Assembly: GCF_014641615.1 (NCBI RefSeq)
Contig: NZ_BMIB01000005.1
Span: 448,150 to 512,149 of the forward strand
From: Filimonas zeae
Lineage (GTDB): Bacteria; Bacteroidota; Bacteroidia; Chitinophagales; Chitinophagaceae
Length of the DNA: 64,000 nucleotides
Direction: 5' to 3'
Below the pieces are notes generated by a model, which had not been told where the DNA came from, searched no databases, and was given only the letters and a program-made list of their open reading frames with translations. The position numbers and the translations under genes were made by a program. Below are positions 44,612-53,328 of the stretch, piece after piece. Position 1 is the first letter of the stretch. Each line of letters starts with the position of its first letter.

Positions 44612-46729
44612 TTATGCTTTATTTAAAATCCAGCCAACAAATTGTTCCTGCTGGGTTAAATATTGAATATGGGGTTTTACAAAACTGTTAATAGGGTTAC
44701 CTGCTTCAAAAACAGCCACCAGGCTATCAGTTACGGGCATCCACTCTTTCGGCTTTTCCATGGCTTCCATAGCTGCCGTATCTACAATTATAACATCAAA
44801 CAATGCTTTTAATGCAGTTACCTTTTCCTGAATCACTTCTTTAGCAGCCATCTCAGGAAGTGAAGCATCGCTGCCTTTATTTCCTATTACCACTACGCCA
44901 TTCTCCTGTGGCACAGGTAAAGCAGCTTTACCCGCCAGAATATCTTCCAGCATAACAGCAGGCTTAATCAGATTAGTGGTATTGGGACTGCCAAAATTAC
45001 CATCAATCAGTAGTACCTTTTTATTAGCCATAGACCAGGCATAGGCCATGTTAATGGCCAGAAAGCTTTTACCTTCCTCCGCCTTTACGCTGGTAATAGC
45101 AAGCAATTTCCCTTCTCCCATCGCTTCTTCCAGTTCATGACGCAGCATCCGGAGCTGGTTTTTAAACACCTGCATGTCCGTGCCGGAGCTCAGCCATATT
45201 TGCTTCAGATCCAACGTTCCGTTTTTCAGCGACTCAATGGGCGCCAATACAGGTGCACCGGTGCGATCAGCCAGTTGCTTTGCATCCTGCACAGAGTTAT
45301 CAGTAATGTATAGTACAAAGATGATAGCCACACAGAACACAAAACTGATGATTGCAGAAAGCAGAATCAGCAGCATTTTTTTTGACGGTTGTGCATCTCC
45401 GGGAATAGCTGCCTGTACCTGCTTCAGCTTTACAGAAGCGTCTCCATTCAGGTTAAACTCATTCCACTTTTCCAGAATTTCAAGATACTCTCTTGATGCT
45501 ACATCTATAGCAGTTTCATAATCTTTTACAAACGCTTCGTGTGGCACCAACCCATTCAATTTACTTTCCAGGCGACGCAATTCTTCTGTAATTAAAGACT
45601 GATTGGTACGCGAAAGCTCCAACTCCACCTCTGCCCTTATTTTTTCATTCACCAGGTTGGCTTTCGCCGCCATAGGATTATAGATATACTTATCAGAAGA
45701 GGTTTTAATCTGCTCTTCAATAATAGCCCGTACAGAATCGATGCTTTTACGGAAGCGGCCATCAAAATTGCTGCGGATATAGGCTTCATTAAGCCTGGTC
45801 AGTTCGGCCTTGCTTCCCAGAATATCATTGTTGATTTGCGATTGTGTAGCCTCCAGATACTTTCTGTCAGTAGCTGAAAACTTGTTATTAATAGCGTTAA
45901 TAACCGCTGTGTAACCCTGCATATCGCGGGTATTCAGTTCACGCCGTGTTTCAAAATCTCCTATCTGGCCATAAACTACCTTGGCTTGTTCATCCAGATT
46001 CAATACCCTGTTCTTGATCTTGTAGTTCTTCAGTTCTACCATCTTGGCCTGCATAGCAGCCATCTTCTCGGTCAGCAACCTGTATAACCAATCGCTGGTT
46101 TTTAAACGGTTGCCCTTTAACATAAAAGTATAACTGGTAATAAATTCATTGGTAAGTGTATTGGCTATGTAGGGGGCCAGATTTACATCTTCCGCCTGTG
46201 CCTCTATGCGTATATAGTCACTCGTATTAACACGATACACCGTAATCTTGCCCCTTAATGATTCGTCATCATATTTCATAGACTTCAGCAGGGTATATAA
46301 CTTTTTACGGTGCTTATCTGTAGGAGTCATCTCAGACCGTTCTTCGTACAATTTCCGGAACGATGCCAGCGCTTCTTTCTTTTCTTCCGGAGTATATTCT
46401 TCCAGCACCTTACTTGGTTTGCGGAAAGGCGTATCGGTTGCCAGATCATGTATTATCAGCTGATAAGATACCTGATCAATCGTTTTCTTAAGCAGTACCA
46501 GCTGAATCAGGTTATTAAATTCCTGGTTAATCTGGCTTTCCTGTGCATCAGGCGTACCCGGTAATTGCTGTGTATGATCGGTAATACCAGTAGCAATGTC
46601 CGACTTGGAAATATAGCTGTCAGGTAAATACCGTACCAGCATATAGGTAATAATAACAGTTGCCAGTGGAATAATTACCAGCAGAAATCTTCTGCGATAG
46701 AGTGCGGATAAAAATTTTAAGATTTCCAT
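44612..46729 (-). CDS. Polysaccharide co-polymerase, Wzz domain fused to degenerate BY-kinase-like domain
   Basis: 705 residues. Wzz-type N-terminus with a first helix (about 15-32, FLLVIIPLATVIITYMLVRY), a long periplasmic coiled coil, and a second helix (about 447-472). The cytoplasmic domain resembles a bacterial tyrosine kinase: Walker A (AEEGKSFLAIN, K554), Walker A' (LLIDGNFGSP, 573-582) and Walker B (VIIVDTAAM, 646-654). But A' lacks the second Asp and Arg of DxDxR, and there is no C-terminal tyrosine cluster (ends GWILNKA). So chain-length control is likely, tyrosine autokinase activity doubtful. Its ATG overlaps the TolC-like stop by one base. Confidence 0.85.
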   Translation of the reverse strand: MEILKFLSALYRRRFLLVIIPLATVIITYMLVRYLPDSYISKSDIATGITDHTQQLPGTPDAQESQINQEFNNLIQLVLLKKTIDQVSYQLIIHDLATDTPFRKPSKVLEEYTPEEKKEALASFRKLYEERSEMTPTDKHRKKLYTLLKSMKYDDESLRGKITVYRVNTSDYIRIEAQAEDVNLAPYIANTLTNEFITSYTFMLKGNRLKTSDWLYRLLTEKMAAMQAKMVELKNYKIKNRVLNLDEQAKVVYGQIGDFETRRELNTRDMQGYTAVINAINNKFSATDRKYLEATQSQINNDILGSKAELTRLNEAYIRSNFDGRFRKSIDSVRAIIEEQIKTSSDKYIYNPMAAKANLVNEKIRAEVELELSRTNQSLITEELRRLESKLNGLVPHEAFVKDYETAIDVASREYLEILEKWNEFNLNGDASVKLKQVQAAIPGDAQPSKKMLLILLSAIISFVFCVAIIFVLYITDNSVQDAKQLADRTGAPVLAPIESLKNGTLDLKQIWLSSGTDMQVFKNQLRMLRHELEEAMGEGKLLAITSVKAEEGKSFLAINMAYAWSMANKKVLLIDGNFGSPNTTNLIKPAVMLEDILAGKAALPVPQENGVVVIGNKGSDASLPEMAAKEVIQEKVTALKALFDVIIVDTAAMEAMEKPKEWMPVTDSLVAVFEAGNPINSFVKPHIQYLTQQEQFVGWILNKA

Positions 46730-47421
46730 TAGTTTATTTCTTCCAGAGTTTTACCTAATAATTCTTCCAAACCAGCTTTGGCACCTAAAAAAGCACCTTC
46801 TGCATCAATTTTTGCGGATACCTGGTTGGCCATGAACGTTACCACTGTATTATATTCCTGCAATGTGACTTCTCCCTTTTCGTATTTGTATTTCGCATCT
46901 TTCAGCGAAGTTTCAGCGTCGGTGGTTGATTTTGTTCGCACCCTAACCATAGTAAGGGTTTGCACATACAGGAAATAACGCTGCTTTACCAGTGCCTGCA
47001 GCGTTAATAAGTATTCAGAATAATCATTCTGTGCTACGTACATTTCCTCTCTCGCCATTTTAACGGTAGGTCCTTTTTGCAAAAGATTGCCCAGGTTCAG
47101 GTTTACACCTATCTGATAACCATTCAAAAGATTGGGATTCACAATGGTTGTACTGTTGTTAGGACTATATAAATAGTTGAAACTGAGCACTTCAAACCAA
47201 GCCAACCGCATCCGTTTTACGTTAATTTCAGCCGCAGTAAGTTTGTGGCCATACATCTGAACACGGGGATAATTGGTTTTAGCAATCTGGATAAGCTTAT
47301 CCAGCAACTTATAGTCCACGTCGGGCATCATTGACTCCTGGGCACGTATAGTTGAGGGTAAGGCCAGGCTAAATAGAAGCACAGAAACACATGCCAGCCG
47401 GTTTAGCATACTGAATTTCAT
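46729..47421 (-). CDS. Short TolC-like outer-membrane protein of the polysaccharide locus
   Basis: 230 residues from the ATG at 47421 (MKFSMLNRLACVSVLLFSLA, a signal peptide ending near IRAQ). The mature part looks like one half of a TolC protein: a helical start (LLDKLIQIAKTNYPRVQMYG), IGVNLNLGNLL as a beta-strand pair, then a long coiled coil. Full TolC has two such halves and over 400 residues; this is about half. It may be a component of polysaccharide export or a periplasmic partner of the co-polymerase encoded next, with a one-base overlap of the stop and the following ATG. First gene of the minus run. Confidence 0.7.
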   Translation of the reverse strand: MKFSMLNRLACVSVLLFSLALPSTIRAQESMMPDVDYKLLDKLIQIAKTNYPRVQMYGHKLTAAEINVKRMRLAWFEVLSFNYLYSPNNSTTIVNPNLLNGYQIGVNLNLGNLLQKGPTVKMAREEMYVAQNDYSEYLLTLQALVKQRYFLYVQTLTMVRVRTKSTTDAETSLKDAKYKYEKGEVTLQEYNTVVTFMANQVSAKIDAEGAFLGAKAGLEELLGKTLEEIN

Positions 47422-47590
47422 TTTGATAAGATACTGATTATAAAGACACATTGCAAAAATGGACATTTTAGGTTAGTTTTTACTTAAACTGCCCTTTAAT
47501 ATTGGTTGATTTTCTTAAAAACGACTGAATAGCGCAGGAGTATGTGCTACAAAAGGAGTACATTGTTTACTGAAACCCTCTACACCTCGC

Positions 47591-49057
47591 ATGAAACAGC
47601 AACAATACTTTTACCATTTCCTATTCCGTGAAAAGGTAAACAAGCAATTACTGACCATTGGCTTACTGACAGGAGTTGGGTATTTACTCCTTCTCAGGGT
47701 TCTTTTTCCGTTTCCTAGTTTTTATGCAGACTCTTACACTTACCTCGACGCAGCAGCTGAACAACAACCTATCAGCTTCCGCCCGATTCAGTACAGTGAA
47801 TTTATTAGTTTTTTTCATAATTTCAGCACATCCGATCTTCCTTTAATTGCCGGGCAGTACTTTTCGGCCGTTTTAGCCAACCTGTTTCTCTTTTTTACCT
47901 GTACTTATCTTTTTAAGCTTCCCGGCTTTTTAAAAAAAATAGTGTTTGCCCTGCTGGTTTTTAATCCGTTATACCTGCTGACAGCCAATTTTGTATTGAG
48001 TGATTCCTTTTTCTGCAGCCTAACCACCGCCTGGATAGCCTGCCTCATATGGATTATTTACAAGCCGGGTATTGCTAACATATTGGGCCAGCTGATATTA
48101 CTGCTGCTGCTGTTTAAACTCCGTTACAATGCCCTTATATTCCCATGTTTTACCACACTTGCACTTATTTTCAGCAAACAGAATGTGTGGATTAAAACCG
48201 GAGTAGCTATAGCCAGCTTTGGTATTCTTTTCATACTGATGGATAAAATCAGTGATACTACACAAAAGCTTACCGGCACCCGCACCTTTTCTGCATTCAG
48301 TGGCTGGCAAATGGCCAGCAACGCCATTCATGTACTCCGTAATCAGCCTGCTGATACTACCAATTTTGACAGTGAGCAGCGAACCATTAATCACTTTGTA
48401 ATTAACTACCTCATAGATAAAGACTCACTTAAGGTAAAAGAAGAAGAAGTAACTGCCAGTTATATATGGGACCGGCAAAGCCCTCTGAAGCAGTATTTAA
48501 ATTATTATGCATCCCTGGACAATTACACCGATACATATTTTGAAACCTGGACAGCACTGGGCCCTGTTTATAATACTTTTGGCGCTGCCGTTATTCAGCA
48601 GCAACCGCTGGCATACATCCGCTATTTTGTGTGGCCTAATACCAAAAGATACTTCTTTCCGGTAATGGAAGCCTATGAACAGTTCAATGAAGGACGTGAT
48701 AGTGTAGATAAGCTGGCCGCCCGCTTTTACAACTATCAATCAACAAATATAGATAACAGGCACGCCTCTCTGCATATAGCAGCGCTTGCACCGTGGAAAT
48801 ACCTTTTTCCTGTTGTCAACACGGCATTTATTCTCCTGAGTCTTCTATATCTGATTACCGGAAGATATCGCAGGCAATCCCGGCTGTTTAATCAGGTACT
48901 TCTCACCGTAACAGCATTTTATCTGGGAAACCTGTGTTTCGTTTCTGCGGTAGCCCCTAACGTATTCAGATATCACCTTTTTGTAATAACCCTTTTACTC
49001 GTTTTTGGCACTTATCTGGGCTATCTGCTGGCCAATAAAAAGGCGGATGTATCATAG
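47591..49057 (+). CDS. Multi-pass membrane protein, possible GT-C glycosyltransferase
   Basis: 488 residues, ten or more transmembrane helices. The first periplasmic loop carries YADSYTYLDAAAEQQPISFR, with acidic residues in the position of the catalytic Asp of GT-C enzymes, which use polyprenyl-phosphate sugars. A large periplasmic loop (about 220-370) lies between helix groups. No family recognised with certainty. Divergent from the TolC-like gene and convergent with the flavoprotein gene. It could add a side-branch sugar on the periplasmic side or be a membrane protein of other role. Confidence 0.6.
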   Translation: MKQQQYFYHFLFREKVNKQLLTIGLLTGVGYLLLLRVLFPFPSFYADSYTYLDAAAEQQPISFRPIQYSEFISFFHNFSTSDLPLIAGQYFSAVLANLFLFFTCTYLFKLPGFLKKIVFALLVFNPLYLLTANFVLSDSFFCSLTTAWIACLIWIIYKPGIANILGQLILLLLLFKLRYNALIFPCFTTLALIFSKQNVWIKTGVAIASFGILFILMDKISDTTQKLTGTRTFSAFSGWQMASNAIHVLRNQPADTTNFDSEQRTINHFVINYLIDKDSLKVKEEEVTASYIWDRQSPLKQYLNYYASLDNYTDTYFETWTALGPVYNTFGAAVIQQQPLAYIRYFVWPNTKRYFFPVMEAYEQFNEGRDSVDKLAARFYNYQSTNIDNRHASLHIAALAPWKYLFPVVNTAFILLSLLYLITGRYRRQSRLFNQVLLTVTAFYLGNLCFVSAVAPNVFRYHLFVITLLLVFGTYLGYLLANKKADVS

Positions 49058-49110
49058 TCTGATACACCCGTTTCATACGCTGCTCTGTTTAAAGCACACT
49101 AGCGTTTTGG

Positions 49111-50538
49111 CTACGCTTCTGCTACTTTTTGCAGCCCTGTTTTGGTAATAACACTCGACTCCTGATAGCTTTCGTAATCGGTATTAATCTGCCATAGGTT
49201 ATGATCTGCCCTATTCAATATATTTTCAGCTGCCAGCCGGCCCATCAGAATGCTGTGATCCTGGTTATTGTACTTAAAAGCACCGTAACGCCCTATTACA
49301 TGCAGGTTCCGGATGGCAGATAAGTGCGCTTCCAGCGGCTGCAGATGTGTTTTATAATCTGCACTGTACACGGGATAGCTGCGGGATATGCGGTATACCA
49401 TTCCATCTGTAATAGCCGCATTTCCAATAAGGCCCGTACGTGCCAGTTCATCTTTTCCCAACGCAATCAGCTTCTCATCATCCCATTTCCAGAATTCGTC
49501 CTTTTCATAACACCAGTACTCCAATGCGCAGATGGTACTTTTCTCATTGCCATATAACTGAGGCACCCAGTTTCTGAAATTGGTCAAACGCCCCATATGC
49601 AAATCATTGCTGTGCACATAAATCCAGTTGTCCGGAAACAAATGGGCAGATTGCACATTCAGGTAAACAATAACCGTGTTGCGATAAGTAAGAGAAGCCG
49701 CATGATGTTGAATGTATTCAGGTACATCCGGTAAACGTTCTGCCAGCTGGCTCAGTGGCATGGAGGATATAATATGATCGTATTCTCTGATCGCTCCATC
49801 CTTCAGCTGAATAGCGTAAACTTCCTTATTTCTGGTAAGTACCCGCTGTACCGGCGTTGACAGAAAAATATTCCCTCCCTGCTTTTTAACATGCGAAGCC
49901 ATCCGTTCGTAAATAATACCCGTGCCTTCATGTGGATAAGCAAACTGGTCTACCAGGGTTTTATGTGTATTGCCTTTTCCATTGGTAAATCCGTTCCTTA
50001 TAGCTTCCCATAGAGAAAGCTTTTTAATGCGCTGCGCTGCAAAATCAGCATTTAGCTCGCGGGTTGAAATGCCCCAAAGTTTTTCAGTATATGTTTTGAA
50101 GAATATTTCAAATAATCTGCGGCCAAACCGGTGCGTTACCCACCCTTCAAACGATGAAGCGTCCTTTACAGGAAACAATTTTTGCACGCCATAGCTTGTT
50201 AAACTTCGCCCGGCTTCCAATACGCCCAGATTGGCCAGCGCATTAAATGGTTTGAGCGGATAGTGAAAAAAGCGCTTTTTATAATAGATGCGCGTAAGCC
50301 GGTTCACCATGTCATAATCTTTCCCCGCCAGTTCTAACCATATTTCGTTTACCCGGTTGTCATTGCTGAAAAACCTGTGTGGACCAATATCCACTTTCTG
50401 GTTCCAGAGTTCAATAGTTTTTGCCATTCCTCCTACACAGGAAGAGGCTTCATATACATCTACATCAGCTATCTCTTTGGATAACTGGTACGCTGCGGTC
50501 ATTCCTGCCGGGCCAGCGCCGATTACTGCTATTTTCAC
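49111..50538 (-). CDS. FAD-dependent oxidoreductase, UDP-galactopyranose mutase/protoporphyrinogen oxidase-like
   Basis: 475 residues from a GTG start. N-terminal FAD motif IGAGPAGMTAAYQLSKE (GxGxxG at 7-12), then GGMAKTIELWNQKVDIGPHR with the conserved histidine, LWGISTRELNADFAAQRIKK, and DHIISSMPLSQLAERLP. Sequence pattern is that of amine-oxidase-superfamily proteins often found in polysaccharide clusters; a role in UDP-galactofuranose supply is possible but the true UGM signature is not clear. It stands on the minus strand, convergent with the GT-C-like gene (53 bases). It closes the exopolysaccharide locus. Confidence 0.75.
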   Translation of the reverse strand: MKIAVIGAGPAGMTAAYQLSKEIADVDVYEASSCVGGMAKTIELWNQKVDIGPHRFFSNDNRVNEIWLELAGKDYDMVNRLTRIYYKKRFFHYPLKPFNALANLGVLEAGRSLTSYGVQKLFPVKDASSFEGWVTHRFGRRLFEIFFKTYTEKLWGISTRELNADFAAQRIKKLSLWEAIRNGFTNGKGNTHKTLVDQFAYPHEGTGIIYERMASHVKKQGGNIFLSTPVQRVLTRNKEVYAIQLKDGAIREYDHIISSMPLSQLAERLPDVPEYIQHHAASLTYRNTVIVYLNVQSAHLFPDNWIYVHSNDLHMGRLTNFRNWVPQLYGNEKSTICALEYWCYEKDEFWKWDDEKLIALGKDELARTGLIGNAAITDGMVYRISRSYPVYSADYKTHLQPLEAHLSAIRNLHVIGRYGAFKYNNQDHSILMGRLAAENILNRADHNLWQINTDYESYQESSVITKTGLQKVAEA

Positions 50539-50701
50539 AACGGGGGTGGGTTTAGGTTCTTTGAAGTTAACCTATTCCCCGCAGAAGTCTCTGTTAAATA
50601 CTTTCGAATTCTATGCAGCGCTTCTGCAAATACCGTTGTCTGCTAAATTTATAACCCGGGAGTATTCCCACGGCCAAAACTCACTGGCTTCATTAATAAG
50701 C

Positions 50702-50737
50702 AGCCCCGCCGTTTCTTACCGGCGGGGCTTTATTTTT
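50702..50737 (+). terminator. Strong rho-independent terminator with no gene directly upstream
   Basis: AGCCCCGCCG (50702-50711) pairs perfectly with CGGCGGGGCT (50720-50729), followed by a T-rich run (TTATTTTT). The U-tract is on the plus strand, yet the nearest upstream gene is on the minus strand, which hints at a short non-coding RNA ending here. Confidence 0.8.
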
Positions 50738-50792
50738 CCCGATTTAATAATTTATTTACTCATTGCGTAAACAAGGTAATTACTACCGTTCG

Positions 50793-50800
50793 TATGTTTG
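50793..50800 (+). promoter_or_regulatory. Candidate -7 box upstream of the CNNM-like gene
   Basis: TATGTTTG matches TAnnTTTG. A TTG at 50763-50765 is too far for ideal -33 spacing. It would give a leader of about 135 bases. Confidence 0.35.
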
Positions 50801-50940
50801 CACTGCTTATTTATGAAGACCAGCGGAGAAACGGGCCTAATGTGTACTGCCTGTTTTCCGCCTGGCACAACTTTCTCCTCCGAAAAACGATATGCAATTG
50901 ATTATAAAACCCTTTTTTTGCATATCAATCAAGAATTACT

Positions 50941-52233
50941 ATGTTTTTTAACCTGGTTATCACCTTTTTACTGGTTGCGCTGAACGGCTTTTTTGTGGCT
51001 GCAGAATTTGCAATTGTAAAGGTGCGTGCTTCCCAACTGGAAGTAAAAGTGAAAATGGGCCATAAAACAGCTGGTTTGGCCAAACACATAGTTTTGCATC
51101 TTGATGGCTATCTTGCTGCCACTCAATTAGGCATTACCCTGGCCAGCTTAGGCCTGGGCTGGATAGGTGAACCGGTTGTTTCCCGTATCATTATCAGCGT
51201 CATGGAGTTGTTTGGCGTGGACATTAAACCTGAACTAGCCCATAACATAGCACTTCCACTCGCATTTGCTATTATCACCGTTCTGCATATCGTATTTGGT
51301 GAACTGGCTCCTAAATCACTGGCCATTCAACGATCAGAGAAAACTACACTACTGATAGCTTACCCCCTCCAGTTTTTTTATACCATTTTTCGCCCGTTTA
51401 TCTGGCTGTTAAACAGCATTGCCAATGTGTTACTGAAAGCAGCAGGCATTTCCAGCGTACATGGCTCAGATGTTCATAGCAGTGAGGAACTCCGCTATAT
51501 AGTGGAGCAGGGGCGTGAAAGCGGTACTATTCAGGAAGCAGATTTTGACATTATTATAAACGCCTTTGATTTTTCGGGCCGGATGGTAAAGCAGGTGCAA
51601 ATTCCCCGCATCCAGGTAGTTGCCGTAGATATTAATGCCTTTAATGAGGAAGAGGTGCTGGAAAAACTGATTGAAGAAGGTTATTCCCGCATGCCGGTGT
51701 ATGACAAATCCTTTAATGATGTAAAAGGCATCATTTATATGAAGGATATTCTGCTGAAGCTGCGCAGAAAAGAAGCATTAGACTTAAACGCTATTACCAG
51801 GCCGGCGTTATTTATACCTGAGAACATGCACATCGGCAAACTGCTGAAGGAGTTTCAGGTAAAACATCACCAGATGGCTATTGTGGTAAATGAATATGGA
51901 GATGTAACAGGAATTGTAACCATGGAAGACCTGCTGGAAGAACTGGTAGGGGAAATTCAGGATGAGTATGACAATGAAGCGCCGGTAGTAATACAAACCG
52001 GAGAGAAAATATACAAGGTACTGGCCTCCGCTTCTTTAGATGATATCAATGAATTATTACCACGACCTATTGAAAAAGAAGGTCAGATTGTAACTCTGGG
52101 AGGAGTTGTGATATTTCATCTTCGCCGGATTCCCAAACTAAACGACACCATTGTAATTGATAACTACGAGGTAACAGTAGTGCAGATGAAAATGAACTCT
52201 ATAGTTAGTCTGCTGGTGAAAGATTTGAGCTAG
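50941..52233 (+). CDS. CNNM/CorC-type membrane protein with CBS pair (hemolysin family)
   Basis: 430 residues. N-terminal DUF21/CNNM membrane domain (about 1-190, several helices; NGFFVAAEFAIVKVRASQLE and ATQLGITLASLGLGWIGEPV), then two CBS domains (about 205-335, with MVKQVQIPRIQVVAVDINAF and GDVTGIVTMEDLLEELVGEI), then the CorC_HlyC domain (about 345-428). Family proteins are magnesium (or sodium/magnesium) transport factors; the hemolysin label is historical. Plus strand, alone, followed by tRNA-Arg on the other strand. Confidence 0.92.
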   Translation: MFFNLVITFLLVALNGFFVAAEFAIVKVRASQLEVKVKMGHKTAGLAKHIVLHLDGYLAATQLGITLASLGLGWIGEPVVSRIIISVMELFGVDIKPELAHNIALPLAFAIITVLHIVFGELAPKSLAIQRSEKTTLLIAYPLQFFYTIFRPFIWLLNSIANVLLKAAGISSVHGSDVHSSEELRYIVEQGRESGTIQEADFDIIINAFDFSGRMVKQVQIPRIQVVAVDINAFNEEEVLEKLIEEGYSRMPVYDKSFNDVKGIIYMKDILLKLRRKEALDLNAITRPALFIPENMHIGKLLKEFQVKHHQMAIVVNEYGDVTGIVTMEDLLEELVGEIQDEYDNEAPVVIQTGEKIYKVLASASLDDINELLPRPIEKEGQIVTLGGVVIFHLRRIPKLNDTIVIDNYEVTVVQMKMNSIVSLLVKDLS

Positions 52234-52242
52234 CGTGAAGTG

Positions 52243-52314
52243 TGGCCTCGCCAGGAATCGAACCTGGATCTGGAGCTTCGGAAACTCTTATACTATCCAT
52301 TGTACTACAAGGCC
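52243..52314 (-). tRNA. tRNA-Arg, anticodon CCG
   Basis: 72 bases fold as a cloverleaf on the minus strand: acceptor GGCCTTG/CGAGGCC with one G-T pair, D arm GTAC/GTAT with loop AATGGATA, anticodon loop TTCCGAA (anticodon CCG at complement 52279..52281, reading CGG), T arm CCAGG/CCTGG with TTCGATT. The outermost anticodon-stem pair is A-C. The 3' CCA is not encoded. Confidence 0.9.
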
Positions 52315-52459
52315 AATATTGAGATGCGGGGCACAAAAGTAGGGTTTCTTCATTAAAGCAAAATAAAATAGTTCTCAAAAACCTGCATTTATTATTGCGA
52401 AGCCCTGCCTACTCTGGAAAATTCCTGATTTATTTATTATCAGAACTTAAGCTCCATCC

Positions 52460-53227
52460 TCATTTGTGAAAGCTGCAATATTCTATCCATTTATTGCTAA
52501 TTATTTTAATGCCGGCTGGTGTGGGATGAAATCCATCATATAAAAGCGTCTTTGCCTCTGCAGTCTGTAGTGCATGGAAAAAAGCGTCATAATAAGGAAC
52601 AAAAATAGCACCGACCTCTTTTGCTAACTTTCTGATCTGCCTTCTATACTCTGTAAATACAGGCAAATAGCCACTGTATCCCTCCATGTTACTTAAAATA
52701 AAAGGCTCACAAACAACGAGTTTAACACCCGGCACTTTTTCCTGAAGATTTTTTAAGATGTTATTATAATTATAATAGAACTCTTCGGGTTTAAAATTAT
52801 GCCTGAGATCATTAACCCCAATTAAAACAACTGCTATCGTTGGTTTTAAAGAAATAACATCCTTATCCAATCGCGTCAGCAAATCCTTGGTGGTATTTCC
52901 ACTTACCCCTCTATTATATACAGCACACTCCTTCAACATACTTTTACTTGCCAGCAACCTTGCTATTTCCTGTACGTATCCGTCTCCGAGTCCTTTGTTT
53001 GGTTCAAGGATAGCAGCGTCACGATGGCCCCATGTTATGGAATCTCCCACAAACACTAACCGTTCATGTTCTCCAATAGTAAGTTTTTTATTAAACCGGG
53101 CAGACAAAATATCATCACTTGGGTACTCTGGAGTTTCCTCATTTACAGTCTGAGCCTCCTTCTTACATGCATTAAAAATGGCCCCAACAAAAGCAATCGA
53201 AAAAAAATCACGCCGCGAGATAGACAT
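52460..53227 (-). CDS. SGNH/GDSL hydrolase, probable Tat-exported lipoprotein
   Basis: 255 residues. The N-terminus MSISRRDFFSIAFVGAIFNAC has the twin-arginine motif SRRDFF and a lipobox with Cys21, so export as a folded lipoprotein is likely. The SGNH blocks follow: LVFVGDSITWGHRD (catalytic Ser62), NRGVSGNTTKDLLTRLD (Gly), VLIGVNDLRHN (Asn) and LLYDGFHPTPAGIKI (Asp and His). These enzymes remove acyl groups from glycans or lipids. Divergent from an acyltransferase-3 gene (102 bases between starts), which suggests opposite actions on the same acyl groups. Confidence 0.9.
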   Translation of the reverse strand: MSISRRDFFSIAFVGAIFNACKKEAQTVNEETPEYPSDDILSARFNKKLTIGEHERLVFVGDSITWGHRDAAILEPNKGLGDGYVQEIARLLASKSMLKECAVYNRGVSGNTTKDLLTRLDKDVISLKPTIAVVLIGVNDLRHNFKPEEFYYNYNNILKNLQEKVPGVKLVVCEPFILSNMEGYSGYLPVFTEYRRQIRKLAKEVGAIFVPYYDAFFHALQTAEAKTLLYDGFHPTPAGIKIISNKWIEYCSFHK

Positions 53228-53328
53228 TTTAGAATCGTTTGTCTGTAATTTACACCGTCATATTAAATCACCAATGTTGTTAATGTTGATTTAAGTGAAT
53301 TCTAATTTCAATCGGGGAATTTCTCATT

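Larger units (their letters stand above)
50539..50940. other. Intergenic region between the flavoprotein and CNNM-like genes
   Basis: 402 bases between divergent genes. It holds a strong plus-strand terminator (50702-50737) that no upstream plus-strand gene explains, and a possible promoter box (50793-50800) for the CNNM-like gene. No coding sequence is convincing here. Confidence 0.5.

Noticed and set aside
50357..50770. Plus-strand open frame of 137 codons spanning the flavoprotein start and terminator
   Set aside because: It runs through a strong terminator hairpin and antisense to the FAD-binding motif, so it is not a believable gene.
52243..53227. tRNA-Arg as the attachment site of a polysaccharide island
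   Set aside because: The AT-rich block starts on the 5' side of the tRNA gene, whereas integrative elements usually insert at the 3' end. I saw no integrase and no repeated tRNA end.
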